Assembly (NCBI RefSeq): GCF_012933385.1
Contig: NZ_JABBPN010000008.1
Span: 120,866 to 184,865, forward strand
DNA: 64,000 nucleotides
Origin: Paenibacillus lemnae
Lineage (GTDB): Bacteria; Bacillota; Bacilli; Paenibacillales; Paenibacillaceae
Direction of reading: 5' to 3'
In this document: positions 43,875 to 53,887 of the stretch, one piece after another
Numbering within the stretch: position 1 is the first letter of the stretch
Layout: every line of letters starts with the position of its first letter
Program-made: the position numbers and the translations under genes
The notes under the pieces: model-generated
Seen by the model: the letters and a program-made list of their open reading frames with translations, nothing else
The model's database searches: none
Told to the model about the DNA's origin: nothing

Positions 43875-44756
43875 ATGCAGAACAGTCCTGAAAGAACTGC
43901 AGCAGATCAGATCAAGATCGGTTTGTCCGGATGGGGTGACCATGACGACCTGTATGAAAAAGGCACAAAGCCTGGAGACAAGCTAAGCGCTTATGCTGCA
44001 CATTTTCCGATTATTGAGATGGACAATACGTTTTACGGAATTCCTTCCCAGGACCGGATGGACAAATGGAGTGCACAAACACCTGCTGATTTTGGTTTTA
44101 TCGTCAAAGCTTATCAGGGTATGACAGGACATTCGAGAAAGAAAAGCCATTATGAAGATTCCAGATCCATGTTTCAGGCATTTAAAGATTCTGTTCAGGT
44201 GCTGCAGCAGGATGGAAAGCTGAGAACGGTCCTTTTTCAATACCCGCCCTGGTTCGGGTGTGAACGCAAACATGTCGAGATTCTGAAGGTGACCCGGGAA
44301 TGGATGGACGGATTTCCGGTCGCACTGGAGTTTCGGCATCAAAGCTGGTTTTCACCAGAGTACAGGAAAAAAACATTAACCATGATGAGGGAGGAAGGCT
44401 GGATTCATAGCATCGCAGATGAGCCTCAAGCGGGAATAGGCTCTGTTCCTGTCGTTTTGGTGCCGACACAGGATCATGCTACGATGATCAGGCTGCATGG
44501 GCGTAACACATCGGGATGGCATTCAAGTGGTCAGCAAAACTGGCGTGAAGTGCGGTATTTATACCGCTATAGTGAGCAGGAACTGGAAGAATGGAAGAAG
44601 CATCTTTTTAACCTGTTAGCATCTACCCGGGAATGCTGGATGATTTTCAATAACAATTCAGGCGGAGATGCGGCTTTCAATGCTAAACAGCTTCAAACAC
44701 TGCTCGGAATCGTTAAAGCACCGGACCCTGTCTCTCAAACAGAGATGGATTTGTGA
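43875..44756 (+). CDS. DUF72 family protein (YecE-like)
   Basis: A 293-residue TIM-barrel-like protein of the DUF72 family. Family markers seen: IKIGLSGWGDHDDLYEKGTK near the start, AHFPIIEMDNTFYG, FQYPPWF, VALEFRHQSWF, and a C-terminal YRYSEQEL segment followed by FNNNSGG. Function unproven across the family. Start at ATG 43875, seven bases past GGGAGAGG. Confidence 0.9.
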   Translation: MQNSPERTAADQIKIGLSGWGDHDDLYEKGTKPGDKLSAYAAHFPIIEMDNTFYGIPSQDRMDKWSAQTPADFGFIVKAYQGMTGHSRKKSHYEDSRSMFQAFKDSVQVLQQDGKLRTVLFQYPPWFGCERKHVEILKVTREWMDGFPVALEFRHQSWFSPEYRKKTLTMMREEGWIHSIADEPQAGIGSVPVVLVPTQDHATMIRLHGRNTSGWHSSGQQNWREVRYLYRYSEQELEEWKKHLFNLLASTRECWMIFNNNSGGDAAFNAKQLQTLLGIVKAPDPVSQTEMDL

Positions 44757-44796
44757 TTCATCTGTTTATGAGATCGATATTATATAAAAGCGCTAT

Positions 44797-44826
44797 TTTC
44801 GATCTTGCTCAATAATGGGGTATAAT
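44797..44826 (+). promoter_or_regulatory. Probable SigA promoter of odhAB
   Basis: A perfect TATAAT at 44821-44826 with a weak -35 (TTTCGA at about 18 bases) and about 70 bases before odhA. No cis-regulatory box recognised. Confidence 0.5.
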
Positions 44827-44895
44827 GAGAATGTTAAACATTAAAGAGTTTCCGTCCAATAACCTATCAAAATAATCTGACGGAGGGAGTCAGCA

Positions 44896-47772
44896 ATGAA
44901 GACCCTTGACAGAACAGCAGAGGGGCCTTGGGAAAAGTACCATGGTCCGAATTTAGGGTACATCCAGGAACAATATGAGAGATTTTTAGAGGATGCTGAA
45001 TCGGTGGAACCTGCATACCGCGAATTATTCGCAAATTGGGGACCTCCGCCATCTTTAGACAATCAAGAAAAGAAAGCGGATACGAAGTTACCGGCAGCCG
45101 GCTTTGACCGCAGTATGCTGAAAAAAAGCGTAAATGCCGGAAAGCTGGTCTGGAACATTCGAACTTATGGGCATCTGGCCGCGGACATTGATCCAATCGG
45201 GATCTCTGCTGAAGCGGACACCCGTCTTCTGCAGCCGGAAACCTATGGACTCAGTGAAGCTGATTTAAAGGCACTGCCAGCTGAGGTCGTTTGGGAAGAA
45301 GCACCTGAAGACGTGATGAATGGCTGGGAGGCCATCCAGAGACTCCATCAAATATACACAGGTACGATTGCTTATGAATTTAGTCATGTACACGAGGAAG
45401 AAGAGCGTAACTGGCTGAACAGCCATGCCGAGTCCGCTCTCTATAAGCATGTACTGAGCAAGGAAGAACGACATCACCTTCTGAAGCGGCTTTATGAAGC
45501 AGAGCTGTTTGAAGATTTTCTGCATCGCAATTTCGTTGGCGCAAAGCGCTTTTCGGTTGAAGGTAATGACGCCTTAATTCCGCTTCTGGATGAAATTGTC
45601 CGTGAAATGGCTCATGAGCATGTGAATTCCGTGCTGATTGGGATGGCTCACCGTGGACGCTTGAACGTGCTTGCTCATGTTCTGGGCAAAGCTTACAGCA
45701 AAATTTTCTCGGAATTTATGCACGCTCCGAACAAGCATCTCGTTCCATCCGAAGGCTCAATGGGCATCAACTACGGCTGGACCGGGGACGTGAAGTATCA
45801 CTTAGGTGCTGACCGTTTTGTCAAAGAAGGCGAAGCCCATGAGATGCGTGTATCCCTTGCGAACAATCCAAGTCATTTGGAATTTGTAAATCCTGTTGTT
45901 GAAGGCTTCACACGTGCAGCTCAAGAAGATCGTACTAAGCCAGGATATCCGAAACAGGATGTGAATAAGGCTGTTACGATTATTATGCATGGTGACTCTG
46001 CTTTCCCAGGTGAAGGCATTGTCGCTGAAACGCTGAACTTCAACAAGCTGCCAGGTTTCCGCAACGGCGGTACCATCCACGTGATTGTAAACAATCGGAT
46101 TGGTTTTACAACCGAGGGCAAAGATTCTCGTTCTACGTACTATGCAAGTGATCTTGCAAAAGGATATGAGATTCCGATCATTCACGTCAATGCAGATGAT
46201 CCTGAAGCATGTATTTCGGCAGCCCGACTGGCCAGCGAATACCGGAATAAATTTAAGAAGGATATCCTGATTGACTTGGTAGGCTATAGAAAGTATGGAC
46301 ACAATGAAACGGATGATCCGGAAACAACACAGCCATTGATTTATCAAAAGGTTAAGAATCACTCCAGCGTTTCCAGCATCTACAGAAACAGGCTGCTGGA
46401 ACAAAATCAGATTACAACGTCTGAAGCCGATGAACTTAAATCAAGAGTGCTGAACGGTTTGAAGGTTGCTTATGACAGTGTGAAGAACAGTGAATCCTCG
46501 GATCATGTACTGCTGAATATCAAGCCTTCAGGCGACAGAAAGAAACCTAAAGTCAAAACCGGAGTGCCGGTGAAGACATTGCAGGAAATGAACCGTGAGC
46601 TTCTGAACTGGCCGAAGGACTTTACGGTTTATCCGAAGCTGCAGCGAATTCTGGAGCGCCGGAGCAATGCGCTGGATGATGGACAAAAAGTGGACTGGGG
46701 CCATGCCGAAACACTTGCGTTTGCTTCCATTATCGCAGATGGTAAACCAATTCGAATTACAGGACAGGATGCGGAGCGGGCAACATTTGCTCACCGGAAT
46801 CTGGTTCTGCATGATTCTGTGAATGGTTCTGTCTTCTGCCCGCTGCACAGTCTGCCGCAAGCCAAGGCATCCTTCGCGATCCACAATAGTCCGCTCTCCG
46901 AAGCATCTGTTCTCGGGTTTGAATACGGTTATAACGTTTATTCACCAGAAACACTTGTGATTTGGGAAGCTCAATATGGAGACTTTACGAACTGTGCACA
47001 GGTCATTATTGACCAGTTCATCACATCCGGCAGTTCGAAGTGGAGACAAAAATCCAGTCTTGTTATGCTTCTCCCTCACGGGTATGAAGGACAGGGGCCG
47101 GAACACTCCAGTGCAAGACTGGAGAGATTCCTGCAGCTGGGAGGAGAAGACAACTGGGTTGTTGCGAATCTGACAACAGCTGCACAGTATTTCCATCTTC
47201 TGCGCCGTCAGGCGAATCTGTTGAATACCGATGATGCCAAACCGCTCGTATTGATGGCTCCGAAGAGCCTGATCCGTAACCCGCGCGTGGCATCACCAGC
47301 CAGTGCTTTCAGTGAAGGCACATTCCAAGAGGTTATTGAGCAGCCAGGTCTTGGTCAGTCGCCGAAGAAAGTGGAACGTCTCATTCTTTGTTCCGGTAAA
47401 ATTGCGGTGGATCTGGAAGAAACGCTCGAGAAACAGAAAGATGAAGATTTTTCATGGCTTCATATTGTCCGTGTGGAGCAGCTGTACCCGTTCCCTAAAG
47501 ATGAGATTGTATCCATTCTGAAGAAATTTCCGAATCTGAGAGAAGTGTTGTGGGTTCAGGAAGAACCGCAGAATATGGGCGGGTGGAGTTATATGGATCC
47601 TCGTATCCGTGAAATTGCAGGCAGAGACATTGAGGTCCGTTACAACGGTCGTCCTGAGCGTTCCAGCCCTGCGAGCGGATATCAGGATGTGCATGCCTAT
47701 GAACAGCAAAGTATCACTTCTTTTGCCCTGAATCGTAAAACTATCAATCAACATATCTCATTGGGGAGGTAA
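44896..47772 (+). CDS. odhA: 2-oxoglutarate dehydrogenase E1 component
   Basis: A 958-residue thiamine-diphosphate enzyme of the TCA cycle (also called sucA). Motifs include MAHRGRLNVLAHVLGK, the ThDP-binding region GDSAFPGEGIVAETLN...NN, and the C-terminal transketolase-like half (VLGFEYGYNVYSPETLVIWEAQYGDFTN). It decarboxylates 2-oxoglutarate and passes the succinyl group to the lipoyl arm of E2. The ATG at 44896 follows CGGAGGGAG. Directly followed by odhB, six bases later. Confidence 0.96.
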   Translation: MKTLDRTAEGPWEKYHGPNLGYIQEQYERFLEDAESVEPAYRELFANWGPPPSLDNQEKKADTKLPAAGFDRSMLKKSVNAGKLVWNIRTYGHLAADIDPIGISAEADTRLLQPETYGLSEADLKALPAEVVWEEAPEDVMNGWEAIQRLHQIYTGTIAYEFSHVHEEEERNWLNSHAESALYKHVLSKEERHHLLKRLYEAELFEDFLHRNFVGAKRFSVEGNDALIPLLDEIVREMAHEHVNSVLIGMAHRGRLNVLAHVLGKAYSKIFSEFMHAPNKHLVPSEGSMGINYGWTGDVKYHLGADRFVKEGEAHEMRVSLANNPSHLEFVNPVVEGFTRAAQEDRTKPGYPKQDVNKAVTIIMHGDSAFPGEGIVAETLNFNKLPGFRNGGTIHVIVNNRIGFTTEGKDSRSTYYASDLAKGYEIPIIHVNADDPEACISAARLASEYRNKFKKDILIDLVGYRKYGHNETDDPETTQPLIYQKVKNHSSVSSIYRNRLLEQNQITTSEADELKSRVLNGLKVAYDSVKNSESSDHVLLNIKPSGDRKKPKVKTGVPVKTLQEMNRELLNWPKDFTVYPKLQRILERRSNALDDGQKVDWGHAETLAFASIIADGKPIRITGQDAERATFAHRNLVLHDSVNGSVFCPLHSLPQAKASFAIHNSPLSEASVLGFEYGYNVYSPETLVIWEAQYGDFTNCAQVIIDQFITSGSSKWRQKSSLVMLLPHGYEGQGPEHSSARLERFLQLGGEDNWVVANLTTAAQYFHLLRRQANLLNTDDAKPLVLMAPKSLIRNPRVASPASAFSEGTFQEVIEQPGLGQSPKKVERLILCSGKIAVDLEETLEKQKDEDFSWLHIVRVEQLYPFPKDEIVSILKKFPNLREVLWVQEEPQNMGGWSYMDPRIREIAGRDIEVRYNGRPERSSPASGYQDVHAYEQQSITSFALNRKTINQHISLGR

Positions 47773-47778
47773 GCAGCT

Positions 47779-49059
47779 GTGAATGAAATTACTGTACCGG
47801 CTATGGGCGAATCCATTACTGAAGGAACTATATTTAAATGGCACGTTAAAGAAGGAGACAGTGTGAATGTCGGTGATGTTCTTTTGGAACTGGAAACCGA
47901 TAAAGTGAACCTGGAGATCAGTGCTGAGGCTGACGGTGTGATTGAGAAAATTCTAAGACAGGAAGGCGATAATGTTACTATCGGTGAGATTATCGGCCAG
48001 ATTTCGGCTCAGGAAGGCGCAGGCAGTCAATCTTCGCCAACACCTGCACCTTCACAACAGGCTGAAACGGCTGCTGCTCCAGAAGGATCATCTCCTAAAG
48101 AAGCAGTAGAACAGCCGGTGCAGCCGGCTAAATCTGCTGACGTTTCAGAAGGATCCGGTCTGACGGCATCTCCATCTGCACGTAAACTGGCCCGTGAACG
48201 CGGCATTGAGCTGGATCAGGTTCAAGGACGTGATCCTATTGGACGGATTTATCATGAAGATGTGAAACAACATTCGAATTCCGGCAGCAAGCCTGCTCCG
48301 GCCAAACAGGAAACTGGTGCTGCTGCATCTGCAGCTCAGTCTTCCGACTTTGGAGGCAAGCCGGTGGAACGCAAGCGCATGTCCCGCCGCCGCCAGACCA
48401 TCGCTAACCGGCTGGTAGAAGCTCAGCAGACAGCAGCTATGCTGACTACGTTTAACGAAGTGGACATGACAGCCATTCTGGACGTTCGTAAACGCCGCAA
48501 AGATGCTTTCAAAGAGAAGCATGAAGTTGGACTTGGATTTATGTCCTTCTTTACGAAAGCTGTCGTAGGCGCATTGAAACGTTATCCGCTGCTGAATGCA
48601 GAGATTGACGGTGAAGATATCATTGAAAAGAAATTTTATGATATCGGTATCGCTGTATCTGCTAAAGAAGGTTTGGTTGTTCCGGTTGTCAGAGATGCAG
48701 ATCGTCTCGGCTTTGCTCAAATAGAGAAAGAAATCGTTAATCTTGCCAATAAGGCTCGTAATAACAGCTTGTCTCTATCTGAGCTTCAAGGGGGAACGTT
48801 CACGATTACCAATGGCGGCGTTTTCGGATCGCTTCTCTCCACACCGATCTTGAATACACCTCAGGTTGGTATTCTGGGCATGCACAAAATTCAGCTGCGT
48901 CCGGTAGCCATTGATGCTGAACGTTCCGAAAATCGCCCGATGATGTACATTGCCTTGTCTTATGATCATCGGATCGTTGACGGTGCAGAAGCTGTGAGAT
49001 TCCTTGTTACCGTGAAAGAACTTTTGGAAGATCCGGAGTCACTGTTGTTGGAAGGGTAA
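47779..49059 (+). CDS. odhB: Dihydrolipoyllysine-residue succinyltransferase (E2)
   Basis: A 426-residue E2 (sucB). The N-terminal lipoyl domain has the lipoylated Lys in LETDKVNLE (near residue 42), an Ala/Pro/Gln linker follows, then the E3-binding domain ([14 protein letters not shown]), a second linker and the catalytic domain with [13 protein letters not shown] (His active site). It transfers succinyl groups to CoA. It starts at GTG 47779 after GGGGAGGT. A symmetric terminator follows, so odhAB is a two-gene unit; E3 is encoded elsewhere. Confidence 0.96.
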   Translation: MNEITVPAMGESITEGTIFKWHVKEGDSVNVGDVLLELETDKVNLEISAEADGVIEKILRQEGDNVTIGEIIGQISAQEGAGSQSSPTPAPSQQAETAAAPEGSSPKEAVEQPVQPAKSADVSEGSGLTASPSARKLARERGIELDQVQGRDPIGRIYHEDVKQHSNSGSKPAPAKQETGAAASAAQSSDFGGKPVERKRMSRRRQTIANRLVEAQQTAAMLTTFNEVDMTAILDVRKRRKDAFKEKHEVGLGFMSFFTKAVVGALKRYPLLNAEIDGEDIIEKKFYDIGIAVSAKEGLVVPVVRDADRLGFAQIEKEIVNLANKARNNSLSLSELQGGTFTITNGGVFGSLLSTPILNTPQVGILGMHKIQLRPVAIDAERSENRPMMYIALSYDHRIVDGAEAVRFLVTVKELLEDPESLLLEG

Positions 49060-49080
49060 TAAATGCGTAATTAGATAGAT

Positions 49081-49134
49081 AAAAAAGAGCTATTTCACAG
49101 CAGGATCATCTGCATGTGAGATAGCTCTTTTTTT
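49081..49134 (+). terminator. Terminator of odhAB
   Basis: AAAAAGAGCTAT / ATAGCTCTTTTT stem with TCAC/GTGA in the inner part and a T-run. Confidence 0.87.
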
Positions 49135-49218
49135 CATCTTTATTGTGCTGGAGAGGATTGATTTTTAGAAAGAAAGAAGTGTAACATATTGATTATGTTA
49201 AGAGAGGAGCTGACAGCT

Positions 49219-50295
49219 ATGACAACATCAAGCGGACAGAAGATATTGGTATTTACAGGTTCGTATGCTGAGATGGAAGAAACGGGTGTTTGCGTATATT
49301 CACTTGATCCCGATAATGGCGAGTTATCCAGAACAGATCAGCAATCCGGAATAAAAAATCCGACTTTTATAAATGTGGATGTGAATCGCAAGCTGCTCTA
49401 TGTGATCGGTGAAAGTAATCATCATGGGGAAAAAGGCGGCGAGATCGTAACCTTTGCTATCGATCAGGAGAAGGGGACACTGGAGGAACTGTCCAGACTT
49501 CAAAGCAGCAGCAGTTCAACCTGCCATATTCAGCGGGATGAGGAAGGGCAATATTTGCTTCTCTCCAGTTACCACGGCGGGTTTGTGGACCTTGTGGCAT
49601 TAGACAGTGATGGGATTCCGGAACGTCTGCTGGACGAGCACAGCCATGCTGCTTATCAAACATCAGCGGACCAAAAGCCCAAAGCGCATTCCGTATTTTT
49701 CAGTCCGGATCAACATTATTTGTTTGCTCAAGATTTGGGTCTCGACAAAGTGATTACATATCAAATTGATACCGAGGCGGGTAAATTGATGTATCAGCAT
49801 GATGTCGAACTGCAGCAGGGTGCCGGACCACGACATTTGGTTTTTCACTCCAGTGGAGAGTATGCTTACGTCATCAATGAACTCCACTCCACCGTGACTG
49901 CTTTCCGTTACATCTCATCAGAAGGACGACTTGAACCGGTTCAAACCATTTCCACACTGCCAGCAGATTATCAAGGTGAAAATGGCTGTGCGGAAATTGC
50001 CATCTCTGAGGATGGACGTACTTTATACGGCTCCAATCGCGGACATGACAGTATTGTGGTGTACCGGGTTCATCCTGAACAGGGAACGCTGGATCCACTG
50101 CAGTATATTTCAACAGAAGGTGGCCATCCGCGTCATTTCTCGATCATGCCTGGCGGACGGCATTTGATTGTGGCGAATCGGGACGGAAACAATCTGGTCA
50201 CCTACAATATTGCACAAGACGGAACACTGCAGTTTACCGGAATTACCGCTTCTCAATCCAAACCGGTTTGTGTGAAACCAGCAGTATTTAATTAA
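49219..50295 (+). CDS. pgl: 6-phosphogluconolactonase-type beta-propeller lactonase
   Basis: A 358-residue seven-bladed beta-propeller of the lactonase family (YkgB-like), starting at ATG 49219 with GAGGAGC upstream. Motifs: FTGSYAEMEETGVCVYSLDP at the start, KAHSVFFSPDQ, GPRHLVFHSSGEYAYVINEL, and ENGCAEIAISEDGRTLYGSNRG. It should hydrolyse 6-phosphogluconolactone in the oxidative pentose phosphate path. Substrate choice within the family is assumed from similarity. Confidence 0.9.
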   Translation: MTTSSGQKILVFTGSYAEMEETGVCVYSLDPDNGELSRTDQQSGIKNPTFINVDVNRKLLYVIGESNHHGEKGGEIVTFAIDQEKGTLEELSRLQSSSSSTCHIQRDEEGQYLLLSSYHGGFVDLVALDSDGIPERLLDEHSHAAYQTSADQKPKAHSVFFSPDQHYLFAQDLGLDKVITYQIDTEAGKLMYQHDVELQQGAGPRHLVFHSSGEYAYVINELHSTVTAFRYISSEGRLEPVQTISTLPADYQGENGCAEIAISEDGRTLYGSNRGHDSIVVYRVHPEQGTLDPLQYISTEGGHPRHFSIMPGGRHLIVANRDGNNLVTYNIAQDGTLQFTGITASQSKPVCVKPAVFN

Positions 50296-50378
50296 CTAGT
50301 TTGAATTTTTTTCGATTCATTGAGCAGCCCTTTCGGGTATGTAATAAACAGGTTATTCATATCAGGGAGGGTTGTACC

Positions 50379-51170
50379 ATGACATCAGAGAAACGTTTAG
50401 ACGGAAAAGTAGCAATCGTAACAGGTGCTGGTTCAGGAATCGGCCGTGCCGCTGCCCTTCTTATGGCCAAACACGGAGCGAAGGTTCTGCTCATTGATAT
50501 CAAGCAAGAAACGGTTGAAGAAGTAAAAGATGAAATCATGCAGGCCGGTGGAGAAGCGATCGCAGGGAACTGCGATATATCCAAGCCGGAATCTCTGACA
50601 GGGTGCTACAAGGAAGCCGTCGAACAATGGGGCGGGATTGATATTGTATTTGCGAATGCCGGTATTAATGGTGCGAAAGCTCCCATTGAGACGATGGAGC
50701 TGGAAGATTGGGATCAGACCATCAATACCAATCTTCGCGGCACTTTTGCCACGGTGAAATATGCAATCCCTTACCTTAAAGAAAAGGGCGGAAGCATTAT
50801 TATTACAAGCTCTATTAACGGAAACCGTACATTTACCAGCTTTGGTATGTCTGCTTACAGTACTACTAAAGCAGGACAGGTTGCCTTTATGAAGATGGCC
50901 GCACTGGAGCTGGCTCAGTTCAAAATTCGAGTCAATGCGATTTGTCCGGGTGCCATCTCAACCAATATTGATGATTCTACAGACGAGAAACCGGAAATAA
51001 AAGAAGTGCGTATTCCTATCGAATATCCGGAAGGAGATCAGCCGCTGGCTAATGGTCCAGGTCAACCAGACCAGGTAGCGAAGCTCGTGCTGTTTCTGGC
51101 TTCGGATGACGCGTCCCACATTACCGGTACGGAAGTGTATATTGACGGAGCGGAATCTCTTCTGCACTAA
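50379..51170 (+). CDS. SDR family oxidoreductase (paralogue of 26976-27776)
   Basis: A 263-residue classical SDR from the ATG at 50379 with CAGGGAGG upstream. TGAGSGIG, NAGINGA and YSTTKAGQ (catalytic Tyr, Lys) are present. It shares a long, specific C-terminal insert (EVRIPIEYPEGDQPLANGPG) and most of its length with the SDR at 26976-27776, so the two are clear paralogues. Acidic residue LLIDIK at the end of strand 2 favours NAD. Substrate unknown. Confidence 0.92.
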   Translation: MTSEKRLDGKVAIVTGAGSGIGRAAALLMAKHGAKVLLIDIKQETVEEVKDEIMQAGGEAIAGNCDISKPESLTGCYKEAVEQWGGIDIVFANAGINGAKAPIETMELEDWDQTINTNLRGTFATVKYAIPYLKEKGGSIIITSSINGNRTFTSFGMSAYSTTKAGQVAFMKMAALELAQFKIRVNAICPGAISTNIDDSTDEKPEIKEVRIPIEYPEGDQPLANGPGQPDQVAKLVLFLASDDASHITGTEVYIDGAESLLH

Positions 51171-51197
51171 CAAACAGGTAAGGAAACCGTTTATCAT

Positions 51198-51226
51198 TTG
51201 ACATTACTCTCGCGGCTTCCTATAAT
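51198..51226 (+). promoter_or_regulatory. Perfect-consensus SigA promoter
   Basis: TTGACA, exactly 17 bases, TATAAT. The expected transcription start is only about ten bases before the DUF1450 start, so the ribosome site GTGGTGAT sits at the 5' end of the mRNA. Confidence 0.9.
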
Positions 51227-51243
51227 GAGTAGTGGTGATAAAC

Positions 51244-51495
51244 ATGGGTATTATTATTGTTGAAATATGCGACACCAATCTGATGAGCGCGTTGGATCTG
51301 GAACGGCTTGAAGAGCTTTATCCAGAGATTGCCGTTCTGCGTGCAGACTGTATGAATCTGTGCGGCCTCTGCAGGCTGCGTCCTTATGCACTTGTGAACG
51401 GGAAGCGTATTATCGGTCAAACGACAGAAGAATGTGTCGAGAATATCAAGACGGCGATTGAAGCCGAACTGGCTATATATCACGATCTTCCATAA
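51244..51495 (+). CDS. DUF1450 family protein (YuzB-like)
   Basis: An 83-residue protein from the ATG at 51244. Family markers: IIIVEICDTNL at the start and DCMNLCGLCRLRPYALVNGK in the middle, with three Cys in a CxxLCxLC pattern that looks like a metal or Fe-S site. The family has a thioredoxin-like or ferredoxin-like fold and an unknown function. It is driven by an unusually perfect promoter with a very short leader. Confidence 0.87.
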   Translation: MGIIIVEICDTNLMSALDLERLEELYPEIAVLRADCMNLCGLCRLRPYALVNGKRIIGQTTEECVENIKTAIEAELAIYHDLP

Positions 51496-51496
51496 T

Positions 51497-51532
51497 AAAA
51501 GGCATGCCGTTCATAACGGCATGCCTTTTATA
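51497..51532. terminator. Bidirectional rho-independent terminator
   Basis: A perfect 15-bp stem AAAAGGCATGCCGTT / AACGGCATGCCTTTT between the convergent DUF1450 and trhO genes. Confidence 0.9.
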
Positions 51533-51577
51533 TGTCTAGCGTGCCCAGCCAAGCACGCATCTCCTAGCCGGTGTAAT

Positions 51578-52489
51578 TTAGCCGGCAGTTACAATCTCTT
51601 CACATGTGGTGCTGCAGAATCCATGATGTTCCTCATCACATTTAGCGCAGCAGATATGCTGAAGGTGACAGGCATCATTGGCACAGTTGATATACGTATC
51701 GGCTGCTTCGCCACAATGGTGGCATTTGCCTACAATAATGTCTTCTTCAGTACGGTTAATCTGAACAGATATGCGCTCATCAAAAACATAACATTTGCCG
51801 TCAAACAATCGTCCCTGCACTTCCGGATCTTTACCGTATGTGACAATACCGCCATCCAGCTGGGCTACATCCTGAAATCCTTCTTTTAACATAAAACCGG
51901 TCAGCTTCTCACAGCGAATTCCGCCGGTGCAGTAGGTGAGAACGGTCTTGTCTTTAAATTGGCTCATATTCTGGCGGATCCATTCCGGAAACTCACGAAA
52001 GGACTCCACTTCAGGACGAATAGCATTGCGGAAATGGCCCAGATCATACTCATAATCCGTACGTCCGTCGAGAACAATAACGTCATCTTTCTGCAGTGTC
52101 TCGTAAAAGTCTTTCGGAGACAGACGTTTACCGCTAATAACATTAGGGTCCAGCTCGTCCTCAACGCGGAAGGTGACAAGCTCTTTGCGGTGTCTGACAA
52201 AGATTTTATGAAAGGCATGTCCCTCGGCAGGATCAATTTTAAAGACCATATCGGAGAACAGCGGGTTGTTCTTCATATGACGCATGTATTCTTCAGTCTG
52301 TTCTACGGTACCGGACACAGTGCCATTAATGCCTTCCGACGCTATGAGAATTCGTCCTTTTACGCCCAGTTCCCTGCAGTACTGCAGATGTTCATTCTTG
52401 AAGCTTTCCGGATCCGGAATTTGGACAAACTTATAATAAAGCAAAATCTGATAGGTCTGCTGCTGATTGTCTTGCTGTTGTTCATTCAT
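51578..52489 (-). CDS. trhO: Rhodanese-fold tRNA U34 hydroxylase TrhO
   Basis: A 303-residue protein with an N-terminal acylphosphatase-like part, a central rhodanese domain with the active-site Cys in [14 protein letters not shown] (near residue 188) and a C-terminal Cys/His-rich region ([24 protein letters not shown]) that likely binds zinc. This matches the YceA/YbfQ/TrhO family, which adds oxygen to uridine-34 of some tRNAs in an O2-dependent step. ATG at 52489 after AGGTGAT. Confidence 0.94.
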   Translation of the reverse strand: MNEQQQDNQQQTYQILLYYKFVQIPDPESFKNEHLQYCRELGVKGRILIASEGINGTVSGTVEQTEEYMRHMKNNPLFSDMVFKIDPAEGHAFHKIFVRHRKELVTFRVEDELDPNVISGKRLSPKDFYETLQKDDVIVLDGRTDYEYDLGHFRNAIRPEVESFREFPEWIRQNMSQFKDKTVLTYCTGGIRCEKLTGFMLKEGFQDVAQLDGGIVTYGKDPEVQGRLFDGKCYVFDERISVQINRTEEDIIVGKCHHCGEAADTYINCANDACHLQHICCAKCDEEHHGFCSTTCEEIVTAG

Positions 52490-52671
52490 CTATAATCACC
52501 TGTTCTTTTGGTAGATTTCTTAAAAGGCATACTTATAAAATTGTAGTGAATTGCGGACGCATAGTCAACTTCAATGTATAGAAAGTTTGGCAGCTGCTGC
52601 CTGCTGCTTCCCGCATCGGTTTGAACCCCATTAAAGTTGAAATCCGGATTGACGTAAGGTGATCCCTGCAT
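52486..52671 (-). CDS. Possible small protein coupled to trhO
   Basis: A 61-codon minus-strand frame from ATG 52671 (peptide start [13 protein letters not shown]) to TGA 52488-52486, which overlaps the trhO start as ATGA. The codon use looks coding, and the arrangement suggests translational coupling. Against it, no clear ribosome site is seen before 52671 and the family is not recognised. Frame is open to 52761 upstream, so another start is possible. Confidence 0.4.
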   Translation of the reverse strand: MQGSPYVNPDFNFNGVQTDAGSSRQQLPNFLYIEVDYASAIHYNFISMPFKKSTKRTGDYR

Positions 52672-52796
52672 ATAAAATATGAATATTAGACCGTTGTTCA
52701 AATTTTTTTGCAGCAATGCTTTTCTTGATGAAAGCGTCTCAGCGGTGTCGCTTTGTGTCAATTATAAAGGTGAGATAAAGAGAGGGGTTCGTGAAT

Positions 52797-53828
52797 TTGA
52801 AGAGAAAAATGTGGTTATCACTTACACTGTCCGCACTTCTGTTAACGGCAGTCGGATGCGGGGACAAGCCGGACAGCGGAAGTTCTAATGCAGGCAGCAG
52901 TGAGGGCGGAGAGAAATCCTATTCTATCGCCATTTCGCAGTACGTGGAGCATCCATCCCTGGATGCGACAAAAGAAGGTATCATCGCAGCATTGAAAGAT
53001 GCCGGCATCATTGAAGATGAGAATTTGAAGATTGACTTTAATAATGCTCAGGGAGATCCAGCCAACAATCTTACCATCGGCCAGAAGCTGAAGAATACGG
53101 ATGCAGATCTTGTTATTGCGATTGCGACACCATCTGCGATGACGATAAAGGAGAATGTAACAGAAAAACCGGTGCTGTTCGCAGCGGTCACAGATCCACT
53201 GGATGCCAAGCTTGTCAGTGATCTAAAGAAGCCGGGTAGTAATGTAACAGGTGCTTCCGATACGAACCCCGAAGCGACTAAGCAGCTGATGACGTTCATT
53301 AGCTCCCATTTTCCAGAAATTAAGAAGATTGGCTTAGTCATCAATGAAGGAGAAGCTAATGCTGTGGTTATGTCAAAAACAGCCGAAGCAGCGTTGTCTG
53401 AGCACGGGATCGAGCTGGTGAAAGCGCCGGTTACGAACACATCAGAAGTGAAGCAGGCCGCAGAATCTTTGGTTGGTAAAGTAGACGCGTTCTTCATCAC
53501 ATTGGATAATAACGTGGTCAGCGGCGTAGACACTATCATTCAGACAGCAAAGGAGAACCAGATTCCGTTCTTCTCCAGCGACCGGGACACGGTCGAGAAG
53601 GGTGCGTTTGCGACTGTAGGCTTCAAATATTATGATCATGGCTATCAGGTTGGTGAAATGGCCGTAGATATTTTGAAGAATGGGAAGAACCCGGGCGATA
53701 TGGAAGTGACCTTCCCGGATCAACTGGATCTGATCCTGAATTTGAAGGCAGCTGCAGATTACGGGATTGAAGTGACAGATGCCATGAAGCAGGAAGTCAA
53801 AGACCCGGACAATAACATCATCGAATAA
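52797..53828 (+). CDS. ABC transporter substrate-binding lipoprotein (TrpX-like)
   Basis: A lipoprotein of about 343 residues; start is TTG 52797 or GTG 52791, the former better spaced from AGAGAGGGG. Signal peptide with lipobox LTAVGCG. The mature protein matches the ABC_sub_bind family (QYVEHPSLDATKEGIIAALKD, AVTDPLDAKLV, PGSNVTGASD), which in Bacillota and streptococci often serves tryptophan or tyrosine uptake (TrpXYZ). The permease and ATPase genes follow. No T-box or other riboswitch was seen upstream, so the tryptophan assignment is by family only. Confidence 0.9.
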   Translation: MKRKMWLSLTLSALLLTAVGCGDKPDSGSSNAGSSEGGEKSYSIAISQYVEHPSLDATKEGIIAALKDAGIIEDENLKIDFNNAQGDPANNLTIGQKLKNTDADLVIAIATPSAMTIKENVTEKPVLFAAVTDPLDAKLVSDLKKPGSNVTGASDTNPEATKQLMTFISSHFPEIKKIGLVINEGEANAVVMSKTAEAALSEHGIELVKAPVTNTSEVKQAAESLVGKVDAFFITLDNNVVSGVDTIIQTAKENQIPFFSSDRDTVEKGAFATVGFKYYDHGYQVGEMAVDILKNGKNPGDMEVTFPDQLDLILNLKAAADYGIEVTDAMKQEVKDPDNNIIE

Positions 53829-53833
53829 TTGGT

Positions 53834-53862
53834 AAGGCGCGGGGGTTCACTGCCCGCGCCTT
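53834..53862 (+). terminator. Hairpin between binding-protein and permease genes
   Basis: A perfect 10-bp stem AAGGCGCGGG / CCCGCGCCTT with no long T-run. Such hairpins commonly raise binding-protein mRNA over the downstream genes. Confidence 0.65.
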
Positions 53863-53887
53863 CCTTAATCTTAGAGGAGGTCTACAC

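Noticed and set aside
52490..52796. T-box ahead of the trpXYZ-like operon
   Set aside because: No T-box sequence or specifier-loop structure could be recognised by eye.
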